Positions 15,781 to 23,277 of a stretch of 64,000 nucleotides of DNA are shown here, one piece after another. Below the pieces are notes generated by a model that was given only the letters and a program-made list of their open reading frames with translations, was not told the DNA's origin and made no database searches. The position numbers were made by a program, and so were the translations under genes. This DNA is from Amarobacillus sp046328225 (lineage in GTDB: Bacteria > Chloroflexota > Dehalococcoidia > Tepidiformales > Tepidiformaceae). The DNA lies in contig JAXLWZ010000012.1 in assembly GCA_046328225.1 (NCBI GenBank), positions 1 through 64,000 on the forward strand. The letters are read 5' to 3'. Every line of letters starts with the position of its first letter. Within the stretch, counting starts at the first letter, position 1.

Positions 15781-16395
15781 ATGCCTGACACACGCGAAGC
15801 GCTCATCGCCGCGGGCCTGAGGCTGTTCACCACGCAGGGCTACGCCGCCACCGGCGTGCAGCAAATCGTCGGCGAGGCTGGAGTCCCGAAAGGCTCGTTC
15901 TACAACCATTTCGCCAGCAAAGAGGCGTACTGCGCGGCCGTACTGGACCGCTACATGGACACCCTGCTGGCGCGCCTCGAAGCGCCGGACGGCCGCGCGA
16001 ACCCCGTCGCGAGCGTGCGCGCGTTTCACGAACGTCTCTTCCAGGTCCTCGGCCAGCGACCCGGCACCCTCACCTGCATGCTCGGCTCGTTCGCGACCGA
16101 GGTCGACGAATCCGCAGCGGTGCTGAGCGAAGCCATGGCGAACGGCATCGAACGCTGGGTGCGCGCCTACGAGACGCTCTTCGCCGAGGCCCAGGCCAGG
16201 GGGCAGGTCAGGACCGACATCCCCGCCCGCCAGCTCGCCGAGACCTTCTGGAACCAATGGCAGGGAGGGCTGGCGCAGATGCGCCTCCGCCGCTCCACGG
16301 AATCCCTGGAGTCATCGTTCGCGGCGATGCTCTCGATGTTGCTCGCACCTTCGAATGCCGCCCTAGATTCAATTCATCCGGAGGGTATCTCGTGA
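15781..16395 (+). CDS. TetR-family transcriptional regulator
   Basis: This 204-residue protein has an N-terminal helix-turn-helix, ALIAAGLRLFTTQGYAATGVQQIVGEAGVPKGSFYNHFASKEA, the classic TetR pattern. The C-terminal ligand domain resembles the TetR_C_6-like/NemR group (LTCMLGSFATEVDE). Its stop overlaps the GTG of the FAD oxidoreductase gene, so that gene is the likely target. Confidence 0.9.
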   Translation: MPDTREALIAAGLRLFTTQGYAATGVQQIVGEAGVPKGSFYNHFASKEAYCAAVLDRYMDTLLARLEAPDGRANPVASVRAFHERLFQVLGQRPGTLTCMLGSFATEVDESAAVLSEAMANGIERWVRAYETLFAEAQARGQVRTDIPARQLAETFWNQWQGGLAQMRLRRSTESLESSFAAMLSMLLAPSNAALDSIHPEGIS

Positions 16396-18227
16396 GCGAC
16401 GCAGCGAACCCGGCGGGCGTGCCGTCAGGCATCCTCATCGAGGCCGAGCAGTTCGACGACTACGGCGGCTGGGTGCTCGACTCGCAGTTCGAACTGCAGA
16501 TGGGGTCGCCCTACCTCCTCGCGCACGGCTCCGGCCGTCCCGTGGCCGATGCTCGAACCGTGGTCGCGATCCCCGAGGCCGGTGCGTACGACGTATGGGT
16601 TCGGGCGAAGGACTGGGTGCCATCCCATCACCCCGGCCGCTTCACGCTCTCCATCGATGGCCGCACGTTGGACACCGAATTCGGCGCGAACGGGCAGGAT
16701 TGGTCCTGGGAACCCGGAGGCACCGTCGAGCTGCCGGCGGGCGAAGTTGCCCTCGTGTTGCACGACCTGACCGGCTTCGAAGGACGGTGCGACGCGATCT
16801 TCCTTGGCCGTGACGGCGCCGTGCCCCTCGACGGCGCCGGCGATGCTGCACGCGCCTGGCGCAAGACGCTGCTCGGGCTCCCGGACCAGCCGCCAGACGC
16901 GGGCGCCTTCGACGTCGTCGTCGTTGGCGGCGGCATTGCCGGCTGTAGCGCCACGCTGGCAGCCGCACGGGAAGGCTGTCGCGTGGCACTGGTGCAGGAC
17001 CGCCCGTACCTGGGCGGCAACGCGAGCAAGGAGATCGGCCTCAGCCCCCGCGGCCAGGTGGGCCTGCTTGTGAAAGAACTCTCCGAGCGCACGGACGACG
17101 GTGACCTCGTCGCACGGCAGATCCTGGAGTCCGAACCCAACGTCGCGATCTACCTCGAACGCCGCGTGTTCGCCGTCGCCACCGACGGCGCGAGGATCGT
17201 CTCGATTGATGTCCGCGAAGCCCGAACGGGCGAGGAGCTTCGGCTGACGGCCCCGGTCTTCATCGATTGCACCGGGACGGCGATCCTCGGCCTGCTGGCC
17301 GGCGCCGAGACCCTGGAAGGCCAGGAGGCGAAGTCCGAATTCAACGAATCCCACGCCCCCGAACACCGCGACGCCATGCATCACGGCAACACCGTGTTCT
17401 TCCGCACGCGAATGGCCGAAGAGCCGCGGCCGTTCCCCGAGGTGCCGTGGGCCGTGGAAGTCGCCGGAGACTACGCGAACCTCAGCGGTCAGCTGGAACG
17501 GCCCGGCTTCGAAAACAACCCCGGTCCCGCCGTCGGCGAGAATCCCCAGACCGAGGCGTTCCTTTTCAGTACGCCAGCGAATCCCGGCGCCAACCCATTC
17601 GCGAAGTTCCCCGCCACCCACTACTGGGAGTACGGGCAGTGGCTGGACCTCTACACCGAGGGCGAACACATTCGCGACCATCTCCTCCGCGCCCTCTATG
17701 GCACCTTCTCCAACGTGAAGCGCATGGAGCCCGAGACCTACCTCAACCTCGAGTTCGATTGGGTCGCCTTCGTCGCCGCACAGGGCGAATTCAAGCGATA
17801 CAGGGGCGACTACATCCTCACCGAGAACGACATCCGGGAGCACACGGAATTCCCGGATGCTATCGTGAGGAATGACGGGGCGTTCTGCCTGCACTATCCG
17901 AAGCAGCCCGAAGAAGACGGGTACGACTTCCGCCTCAAACAGTGGATCTGGGACATGCGCGACCGGCAGCACTACAGCGTCCCGTTCCGCTGCCTCTACT
18001 CGGCCAACATTTCGAACCTGATGATGGCCGGGAAGCACATCAGCGTCACGCACGTCGCCGGCACCACGACCAAGTTCATGGGCAATGGAGGCCAGCACGG
18101 CGCCGCCGTTGGCGCCGCCGCCGCACTCTGCACGAAGTACGGAACCACCCCGCGCGGCATCTACGAAGCACACCTCGCCGAGCTACAAGAACTCACCGCC
18201 AGGATCACCGGCTGCGACCACGTGTGA
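16392..18227 (+). CDS. FAD-dependent oxidoreductase with N-terminal jelly-roll-like domain
   Basis: This 611-residue protein starts at GTG overlapping the tetR stop (GTGA). Residues about 13-145 look like a beta-sandwich/CBM-type domain (ILIEAEQFDDYGGW, YDVWVRAKDW, FEGRCDAIFLG). The FAD domain begins at FDVVVVGGGIAGCSATLAA with GxGxxG at 179-184, followed by LGGNASKEIG and FIDCTGTAILG, as in the FAD_oxidored family (PF12831). The C-terminal dinucleotide motif region reads MMAGKHISVTHVA. This architecture is usual for sugar- or polyol-oxidising enzymes of unknown substrate. No signal peptide is visible, so it is probably cytosolic. Confidence 0.85.
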   Translation: MSDAANPAGVPSGILIEAEQFDDYGGWVLDSQFELQMGSPYLLAHGSGRPVADARTVVAIPEAGAYDVWVRAKDWVPSHHPGRFTLSIDGRTLDTEFGANGQDWSWEPGGTVELPAGEVALVLHDLTGFEGRCDAIFLGRDGAVPLDGAGDAARAWRKTLLGLPDQPPDAGAFDVVVVGGGIAGCSATLAAAREGCRVALVQDRPYLGGNASKEIGLSPRGQVGLLVKELSERTDDGDLVARQILESEPNVAIYLERRVFAVATDGARIVSIDVREARTGEELRLTAPVFIDCTGTAILGLLAGAETLEGQEAKSEFNESHAPEHRDAMHHGNTVFFRTRMAEEPRPFPEVPWAVEVAGDYANLSGQLERPGFENNPGPAVGENPQTEAFLFSTPANPGANPFAKFPATHYWEYGQWLDLYTEGEHIRDHLLRALYGTFSNVKRMEPETYLNLEFDWVAFVAAQGEFKRYRGDYILTENDIREHTEFPDAIVRNDGAFCLHYPKQPEEDGYDFRLKQWIWDMRDRQHYSVPFRCLYSANISNLMMAGKHISVTHVAGTTTKFMGNGGQHGAAVGAAAALCTKYGTTPRGIYEAHLAELQELTARITGCDHV

Positions 18228-18245
18228 CGCCCCGGACCAACGCCT

Positions 18246-18665
18246 CTAGCCGGCCCCGAAGGGGTCTTGCACGCGGACGCCGTCGTAATCAGTGCCTTCG
18301 TCGAGATCTTCAGAAAGGACGACTGTGCAGCCGAGGGCTCGGCTCGCCTCGATGATCGCCGCGTCCCAGTACGAGATGCCAAAGCGCCGGCGCGTACCAA
18401 GTGCGGCAGTCATTACATCCACCGTAATGTCTTGCGTGGCGAACCGGCGCCACGATTCGATCAGTCCGGCCGCTTGCTCGTGACTAATGGCGTCGGCACG
18501 ACTGGCACGCGTCGCCTGGACGTAGAATTCTTGGAGCACCTGGACTGAGAGCCCAAGGTCGCCTGCCGACAGCAGGTCGTTGGCCCGTTTTGCCTTCGCA
18601 GCCTCGCCCGGATCACGCGAAATCGCGTAGAGGAGGACATTCGTATCAACGAACCGCGCGGTCGT
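18246..18665 (-). CDS. PIN-domain ribonuclease (VapC-like toxin), start codon apparently lost
   Basis: This segment of 139 residues has a PIN fold: FVDTNVLLYAIS with the first acidic residue, VLQEFYVQ with the second, and SYWDAAIIEASRALGCTVVLSEDLDEG with the third and fourth. No ATG, GTG or TTG exists at the expected place. The codon at 18665-18663 is ACG, and an ATG there would give the usual M-T-A-R-F-V-D start. The frame continues open upstream to 18803 but only with antitoxin-overlapping shadow sequence. It may be silent, or may start weakly at ACG. Confidence 0.78.
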   Translation of the reverse strand, partial: TTARFVDTNVLLYAISRDPGEAAKAKRANDLLSAGDLGLSVQVLQEFYVQATRASRADAISHEQAAGLIESWRRFATQDITVDVMTAALGTRRRFGISYWDAAIIEASRALGCTVVLSEDLDEGTDYDGVRVQDPFGAG

Positions 18666-18843
18666 GTAGCTCGTCGCGGGTGAGCCGATCGCCGGCGCGG
18701 AAGCGCCTAATCCGGCCCTGGATCTCGCGCTGCTGAGACTCGAGCCTCGCGAACTCGGTCCGGCCGCCAGACAGCGAGCGCAGGTACTCGGCAACCATCG
18801 CACTCACCGAGCTCCCGCGTTCCGCCGCCCTGGCACGCGTTGA
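18646..18843 (-). pseudogene. VapB-like antitoxin remnant, 5' end missing
   Basis: The frame reads RARAAERGSSVSAMVAEYLRSL and then a helical tail ending DELHDRAVR, the usual ribbon-helix-helix antitoxin layout (helix RAAERG.SVS..V..YL). The N-terminal DNA-binding beta strand, normally about ten residues before the helix, cannot be found in any frame. Only an internal GTG (18807) or ATG (18798) could serve as a start. The loss point coincides with the promoter of the AT-richer lipoprotein gene. The 3' end overlaps the toxin as in intact vapBC pairs. Confidence 0.65.
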
Positions 18844-18867
18844 CGGCGGCGGATTCCTTGCTATATT
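18840..18867 (+). promoter_or_regulatory. Strong sigma-70 promoter of the lipoprotein gene
   Basis: TTGACG (18840-18845), a 16-nt spacer and TATATT (18862-18867) form one of the best promoter matches in the window. They lie about 62 nt upstream of the TTG start at 18930. Confidence 0.72.
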
Positions 18868-18929
18868 CCAGCCGAGCAGGGGGAACGTCGCGCCGAACCC
18901 TCTGGCGCTTTGAGCGGGAGGAAAGGACT

Positions 18930-20150
18930 TTGAGCCTCGCCTTCGCCTCTTCCGCCGGCGCCTTGCGACTCCACGTCCCGCTCGCGGTCGCTGTCGTTCT
19001 CCTGATCGCTGGCTGCTCCGGCGGGGGCTCACCTTCTGACTCAACGGAGCCTGGTCGCAGCGAGACCGGGAGCCCGACAGTCGCGGGCTCACCAACGCAT
19101 CCCAGGATCAGAGCCCTCCAAATTCCTGACGAACGCCCAGACTTTCCAGACTATTCGACCATCTATGATCTGATGAACTTTGATGGGCGTCTGCTCATCG
19201 CACACGGAGATTGGGCCAACAATTCCGGTCCAACCAACGCAGTATCCTACAACTCATCTAGTGACAGCTTCGTAAATGAGGGTGCCGTCTTTCTCGATGA
19301 GGCAATAGTTAAGTTCCGTCAAACAGATGACGGAGGCGTTGTTGCTCCTGGTATAGATGCAACCCAAGAATGGTCATTCGGGAACTTCTATCACCGCAAG
19401 CCCGGAGGCTCGTGGCAGATGTACCGCACCATCCCGGAAGCCATCCACGTTTGGGACGTGCTCCCTACTGCGAAGACCTGGCTAGCTGTCGGAGTGCGTC
19501 TAGGGTCGGACAGTCATGTTCATGGAGCGGCTTGGGCATCATCGGATGGTGGCCTTTCGTGGAGCTTCTTGGGGGAGGACTATGACAAGGCAATCGGCCA
19601 CAATCAGACGGATCAGCCACTGCATGTCTGGGCATCTCTGGGGACCATTGGCGGCAATGTATTTGCCTTCTTCCCTCTTGGTCGTTGTGCCCAACTCAAG
19701 TCCGAAGGATGGATTGGATTCTCGTGCTTTCCCTCATCAACCTCGTATTTGGCTGGCGGATTTAATTTCGAGGGGAACATAGTCCTTACGCCAGGATTTC
19801 CCATTGCTCATTCCACGGCTGCTGAGACGGACCGCAACCTGTATCTGTGGGACGGGACGCGTGGAACGACGATAGCCTTTCCGTCTCCAGTCCGAGATGC
19901 GGCCGTGCAGAATGGCGAGCTGTTTGTACTTACTGGGCGAGACGGCGTCGGCACGATCTGGCGCACGGAGGCGTTGAGTTGCCGCTGTCTCTCCGACTTT
20001 CGCTCAATCGTAAGATTTGAGGTAGCGAGCGGGAGACCAACGGCTATCGAGGTGCAGGGGGAGAAGTTGTATGTTGGCATGGCGGATGGCCGCCTGTTTG
20101 AGGTGATCGCTGGATCGTCCGACGAGGTGGCTGTGCTCCCGAAACCCTAG
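18930..20150 (+). CDS. AT-richer lipoprotein, possible beta-propeller, function unknown
   Basis: This 406-residue protein uses a TTG start behind a textbook GGGAGGAAAGG. The N-terminus is hydrophobic and ends in the lipobox LLIAGC, then a Ser/Gly/Thr/Pro linker. The body carries recurring strands such as WASSDGGLSWSFLG (an Asp-box-like BNR motif), LYLWDGTRG and LYVGMADGRLFEV, which suggests a beta-propeller. Base composition is visibly lower in GC than all neighbours, and codon choice is relaxed, both signs of recent transfer. It sits between a broken vapBC pair and a tRNA cluster. Confidence 0.75.
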   Translation: MSLAFASSAGALRLHVPLAVAVVLLIAGCSGGGSPSDSTEPGRSETGSPTVAGSPTHPRIRALQIPDERPDFPDYSTIYDLMNFDGRLLIAHGDWANNSGPTNAVSYNSSSDSFVNEGAVFLDEAIVKFRQTDDGGVVAPGIDATQEWSFGNFYHRKPGGSWQMYRTIPEAIHVWDVLPTAKTWLAVGVRLGSDSHVHGAAWASSDGGLSWSFLGEDYDKAIGHNQTDQPLHVWASLGTIGGNVFAFFPLGRCAQLKSEGWIGFSCFPSSTSYLAGGFNFEGNIVLTPGFPIAHSTAAETDRNLYLWDGTRGTTIAFPSPVRDAAVQNGELFVLTGRDGVGTIWRTEALSCRCLSDFRSIVRFEVASGRPTAIEVQGEKLYVGMADGRLFEVIAGSSDEVAVLPKP

Positions 20151-20509
20151 TCAGTCTGCATTCAGAGTGCCGAAAGGGACATTCAACGAATTGCGACACG
20201 GCGCCCGGATGATTCTGGCGGCCACTAGATGGTCAAGGCGGCTTCCCGAACGTCCGGTGAGTAGGAGATGCGCGGGCGAGAATTCCTGAAGGGCGGTGCC
20301 CTGGTTAGCGCGGGTGGGGCGCCGGACCGTTTCGCCGCGCCCGTTCGACGACCGCCTGGACGGCGGAGACCGTCAGGGGTCCACCGTTCGCGTCCACGAA
20401 GACTCGTTTTGACCGTCCGGCAAAGTTGATCGAGTCCTATGGTCGCGAAGCTCAAGCGAGCCGCGCGGAGGCCTCGAAGGCGCCCATTTCAGATTCGGAA
20501 ATGGCAGCC
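20151..20509. other. Gene-free stretch between the lipoprotein gene and tRNA-Gln
   Basis: I see no convincing gene here. A 76-codon leftward frame (20225-20455) has no recognisable features. Just beyond the tRNA-Gln 3' end is a short hairpin, CCATTTC (20484-20490) with GAAATGG (20498-20504), that could end its transcript but lacks a T-run. I looked for a copy of the tRNA 3' end at the far side of the AT-rich gene and did not find one. Confidence 0.5.
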
Positions 20510-20583
20510 TGGTTGCCGAGCAGGGATTCGAACCCCAACCCTGGGCTCCAAAGACCCGTGTGCTACCGTTACACCACTCGGCA
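20510..20583 (-). tRNA. tRNA-Gln (anticodon TTG)
   Basis: The 7-bp acceptor TGCCGAG/CTCGGCA is followed by discriminator A and an encoded CCA. The T-loop is GGTTCGAATCC, and the anticodon loop CTTTGGA carries TTG. All arms fold normally. Confidence 0.95.
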
Positions 20584-20731
20584 GTGGTCCCGCTTCGCCC
20601 CATTCGGCGCCGCAATCCCGAGTCTAGCGCCTCCCCGCCATCCGGGCCCCGGCGCTCACTCCGCGCGGTTCGTCGCTCCCGACCATTCCCCGGTCCGCCG
20701 AAATGGGTCGCGCGTCGTCCGCCGTGGGACA

Positions 20732-20817
20732 TGGTGCCGAAGGGGGGATTCGAACCCCCACGGGTTTGAGCCCAGCGGTGTTTGAGACCGCCGCGTCTGC
20801 CATTCCGCCACTTCGGC
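20732..20817 (-). tRNA. tRNA-Leu (anticodon CAA)
   Basis: This 86-nt class II tRNA has acceptor GCCGAAG/CTTCGGC, an anticodon stem GCGGT/ACCGC enclosing CTCAAAC, a long variable arm and an encoded CCA. It reads TTG codons. Confidence 0.95.
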
Positions 20818-20849
20818 CCGCCCGCCATTGTAGGCCCGCCGCCGATAGA

Positions 20850-20880
20850 GAACGAAAGAGCCCGCTCGAAGCGGGCTCTT
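20850..20880 (-). terminator. Rho-independent terminator after tRNA-Gly
   Basis: A perfect 11-bp stem AAGAGCCCGCT/AGCGGGCTCTT (20856-20866 with 20870-20880) has a 3-nt loop. Read leftward it is followed by TCGTTCT, and it lies 11 nt beyond the 3' end of tRNA-Gly. Confidence 0.75.
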
Positions 20881-20891
20881 CTGTGTTGAAT

Positions 20892-20966
20892 TGGAGCGGA
20901 AGACGAGGCTCGAACTCGCGACCTCCTCCTTGGCAAGGAGGCGCTCTACCACTGAGCTACTTCCGC
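20892..20966 (-). tRNA. tRNA-Gly (anticodon GCC)
   Basis: Acceptor GCGGAAG/CTTCCGC is followed by discriminator T and an encoded CCA. The anticodon stem CTCCT/AGGAG encloses a loop with GCC, and the T-arm is GAGTTCGAGCCTC. The cloverleaf is complete. Confidence 0.95.
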
Positions 20967-21035
20967 CCGCTGCCTTCGCAGTATAGCACCCGGCCCCTTT
21001 CGTCCAACCGTCCCCGGCCGCCGTGCCTGCTAAGC

Positions 21036-21584
21036 CTAGTCCCCCAGCAGCGTGCCGTAGCCCATCCCGATGACGTCCTCGACGTATTGGCTGCGCCAGC
21101 CCGGGTCCGGGATCGGCCGGTGCCGGTCGCGGAACCAGCGATGCAGCTGGAGGTATTCCTCTTCGAGCCGCATCCGCCAGCTGTCCTCTTCCTTGAAGAG
21201 CTCCGGGTCCACCTCGTCGAGCGACTTTTGCATGTCGTCGTACTCGATGTCCGCGTCTTCCTTCCAGTACCCGGCGAGGTAGTCAATTGACTCTTCCAGG
21301 TTATGGCGGCATTCGTCGAGCATGATCGCCATCATGCCCGTCTCATCCACCTTCTCGCCGTTCACCCGGTAGATGCGCGCGCACGGTTCGCAGACCACCA
21401 CCAGCTTGCGCGCATCGCAGTCCGTCTTGTCGGTGCAGTCCCGGCAGCGCTGGGCGAATTCGGCGGCTTCCGCGCTGCGCGTGTAGCCCACGATCATCTC
21501 GTCCCCGAGCGCGGCGCACGCCTGGCACGTCATCTTCTCGGAGAGGATGTCGTTGATCGCCTTATTCCAGTCCAGCTCCTGCAT
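21036..21584 (-). CDS. Cys-rich conserved protein of unknown function
   Basis: This 182-residue protein has an N-terminal half with MTCQACAALGDE, RCRDCTDKTDCDA and VVCEPCAR, four CxxC-like pairs that probably bind zinc. The C-terminal half is acidic and helical (EESIDYLAGYWKEDADIEYDD, LEEEYLQLHRWFRDRHRPIPDPG). I do not recognise the family. It is 33 nt upstream of, and codirectional with, nothing closely coupled except the preceding QueD-like gene. Confidence 0.68.
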   Translation of the reverse strand: MQELDWNKAINDILSEKMTCQACAALGDEMIVGYTRSAEAAEFAQRCRDCTDKTDCDARKLVVVCEPCARIYRVNGEKVDETGMMAIMLDECRHNLEESIDYLAGYWKEDADIEYDDMQKSLDEVDPELFKEEDSWRMRLEEEYLQLHRWFRDRHRPIPDPGWRSQYVEDVIGMGYGTLLGD

Positions 21585-21617
21585 CTGTCGCGGACCTCCC
21601 CGCCCGGCAGCGCCAGG

Positions 21618-22103
21618 CTATAGATCGACAGTATACCAGCCCGCCTGGCCCGGCATCTCCTCCAGGCCCACGCTCAGCCTTCGAAACCGCCCGCCCTGGA
21701 TCGCCCGGAATGCCGGCGCCAGCTGGCCCGCCATCCACTCCGAGAGCCGCTCCACCGTCGTGTTGTCGATGGGGAGGACCGCCACATCGCTCTTGGGGAA
21801 GCGGTAGGTGCGCGCTTCGAACCCGACCTCCCACCCGTCCTCCAGCTCCGTGATGCGGAGGTGCCGGCTTTCGCGTTGGAGCAGGAACTTGTGGTCGAGC
21901 GCCTCGGCGAGTTCGCGCGCCATCCGCTTGATCTCGCCGAAGTCCCACACCCACGAGTCGTCCGCCAGCTCGCCCTCGAGTTCGATGAGGATGTCGTAGT
22001 TGTGGCCATGCAGCGGCTCGCAGGTCCCCCGGAAGGTCGCCATGTGAGCCGCGGCGAAGCGGAGCCGGTTGCGTTCGACGGTGACGCGACGGGTGACGGT
22101 CAT
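21618..22103 (-). CDS. 6-pyruvoyl-tetrahydropterin synthase / QueD family enzyme
   Basis: This 161-residue protein has the zinc site of the family: FAAAHMATFRGTCEPLHGHNYD, with His 20, His 32 and His 34 as ligands and Cys 28 as the catalytic cysteine. The C-terminal part has PIDNTTVERLSEWMAGQLAP with the usual charged relay. It could be QueD (carboxytetrahydropterin synthase in queuosine synthesis) or a PTPS. No queC, queE or folE lies nearby, so the exact reaction is open. The start at 22103 was chosen by homology. Confidence 0.85.
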   Translation of the reverse strand: MTVTRRVTVERNRLRFAAAHMATFRGTCEPLHGHNYDILIELEGELADDSWVWDFGEIKRMARELAEALDHKFLLQRESRHLRITELEDGWEVGFEARTYRFPKSDVAVLPIDNTTVERLSEWMAGQLAPAFRAIQGGRFRRLSVGLEEMPGQAGWYTVDL

Positions 22104-22216
22104 GCCGGCATCGTACGAGCCCATCCCGGCACTCCGCGAGCCCGCCGCCTCCTTGCCGGAACTCGTGAACCTCTGCACAATCCCTGCAGGCGCGTCCTGC
22201 GCCCGGGAAGCGTTCC

Positions 22217-23065
22217 ATGGCCATCGTCGTTGTCACCTCGGCCACCCCTGGCGCCGGCAAGACGGGCGTCGCGACCGCCATTGCGCGGCACTATGCCTAC
22301 CAGGGCCGCCCCGTGCGCCTGGTCCGCCTCGCCGGCGAAGGCAGCGCCGACGCCGATGCCGCGCACTTCGCTTCCCTCGCCTTCGCACCCGGTTCCCCGG
22401 CATCGGCCGCCTCCGAGGCGCCCGCCGACGACCCGGCCGGCGTCATCGTGGTCGAAGCCGCCGCCGAAGCAGCGAACATCGCCGGCGCCACAGTCGTCCT
22501 CGTCGCGCGCGGCGAAGCCCCGAAGAGCGCGCCCGCGGGCCTCAAGCCCGCCGCCACCATCGTCACTGACGTCCCCAAAGCCAACGCAGCCGCCACCGGC
22601 ACGGCCATCCTCCTCGCCGAGGACCAGACCCTCGCCGGGTTCAGCGTCGAAGAGGCCCGTGCCGCCCTCAACGCCGACGTCATCGTCCAGGGCGACGACA
22701 TGAACGCCACCTGCGACCGCGTCGTCGTGGCGCCCATCTCCTCCGATGCGGGCCAGCCGTACTTCCGCCGCTTCGGCTCCAAGGCCGTCGTCGTGCGCTT
22801 CGACCGCACCGACATGCACCTCGCGGCCATGCAGACGGCCCCCGAATGCCTCATCCTCACCGGTGGCCGGCAGCCTTCCGGGTACCTGTTCGATTCCGCT
22901 GGCGCCCGCGGCATCCCCGTGCTGCTCTCCCGCACCGATACGGAGAACACGGTCATCGCGCTCGAGGGCATCTTCGATCGGACGCGCTTCCAGGGCGAAC
23001 GCAAGCTCGATCGCATGGCCGCCCTCCTCGAATCGACCGGTCTCTGGGACGCGCTCGCGCTCTAA
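22217..23065 (+). CDS. P-loop NTPase with DRTGG domain (phosphotransacetylase N-terminal-like)
   Basis: This 282-residue protein has a P-loop, SATPGAGKTG, at 8-17 in a BioD/CobQ-like N-terminal domain with much Ala/Pro. Residues about 160-280 form a DRTGG-type domain: VIVQGDDMN, FGSKAVVVRFDRTDMHLAAM, LILTGGRQPSGY, TDTENTVIALEGIF. This pair occurs at the N-terminus of long Pta enzymes and as separate regulators, but no acetyltransferase domain is attached here. Function is unknown. Confidence 0.75.
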   Translation: MAIVVVTSATPGAGKTGVATAIARHYAYQGRPVRLVRLAGEGSADADAAHFASLAFAPGSPASAASEAPADDPAGVIVVEAAAEAANIAGATVVLVARGEAPKSAPAGLKPAATIVTDVPKANAAATGTAILLAEDQTLAGFSVEEARAALNADVIVQGDDMNATCDRVVVAPISSDAGQPYFRRFGSKAVVVRFDRTDMHLAAMQTAPECLILTGGRQPSGYLFDSAGARGIPVLLSRTDTENTVIALEGIFDRTRFQGERKLDRMAALLESTGLWDALAL

Positions 23066-23277
23066 TAACATTCCGAATTGGATTCGACTTTCGCGTCACC
23101 GCCCGTCGCGGGGCTGTGGGCACGCATGCCCCGTCGCCTCCGCGCGCGGTTAAGGCCGGTGGCACGAAAAGAACTCCGCCACTGTATTCGAAAGGTCACA
23201 GTTCCCGCCCTTTCGGGGGCGTAGTATCGGCCCGTGCCGCGACGAGCTTCGGTGCTCCCCGGTGCTGGCGGTGAACG

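Noticed and set aside
20151..20583. Integrase attachment site at tRNA-Gln
   Set aside because: No second copy of the tRNA 3' end or integrase gene was found near the AT-rich gene.
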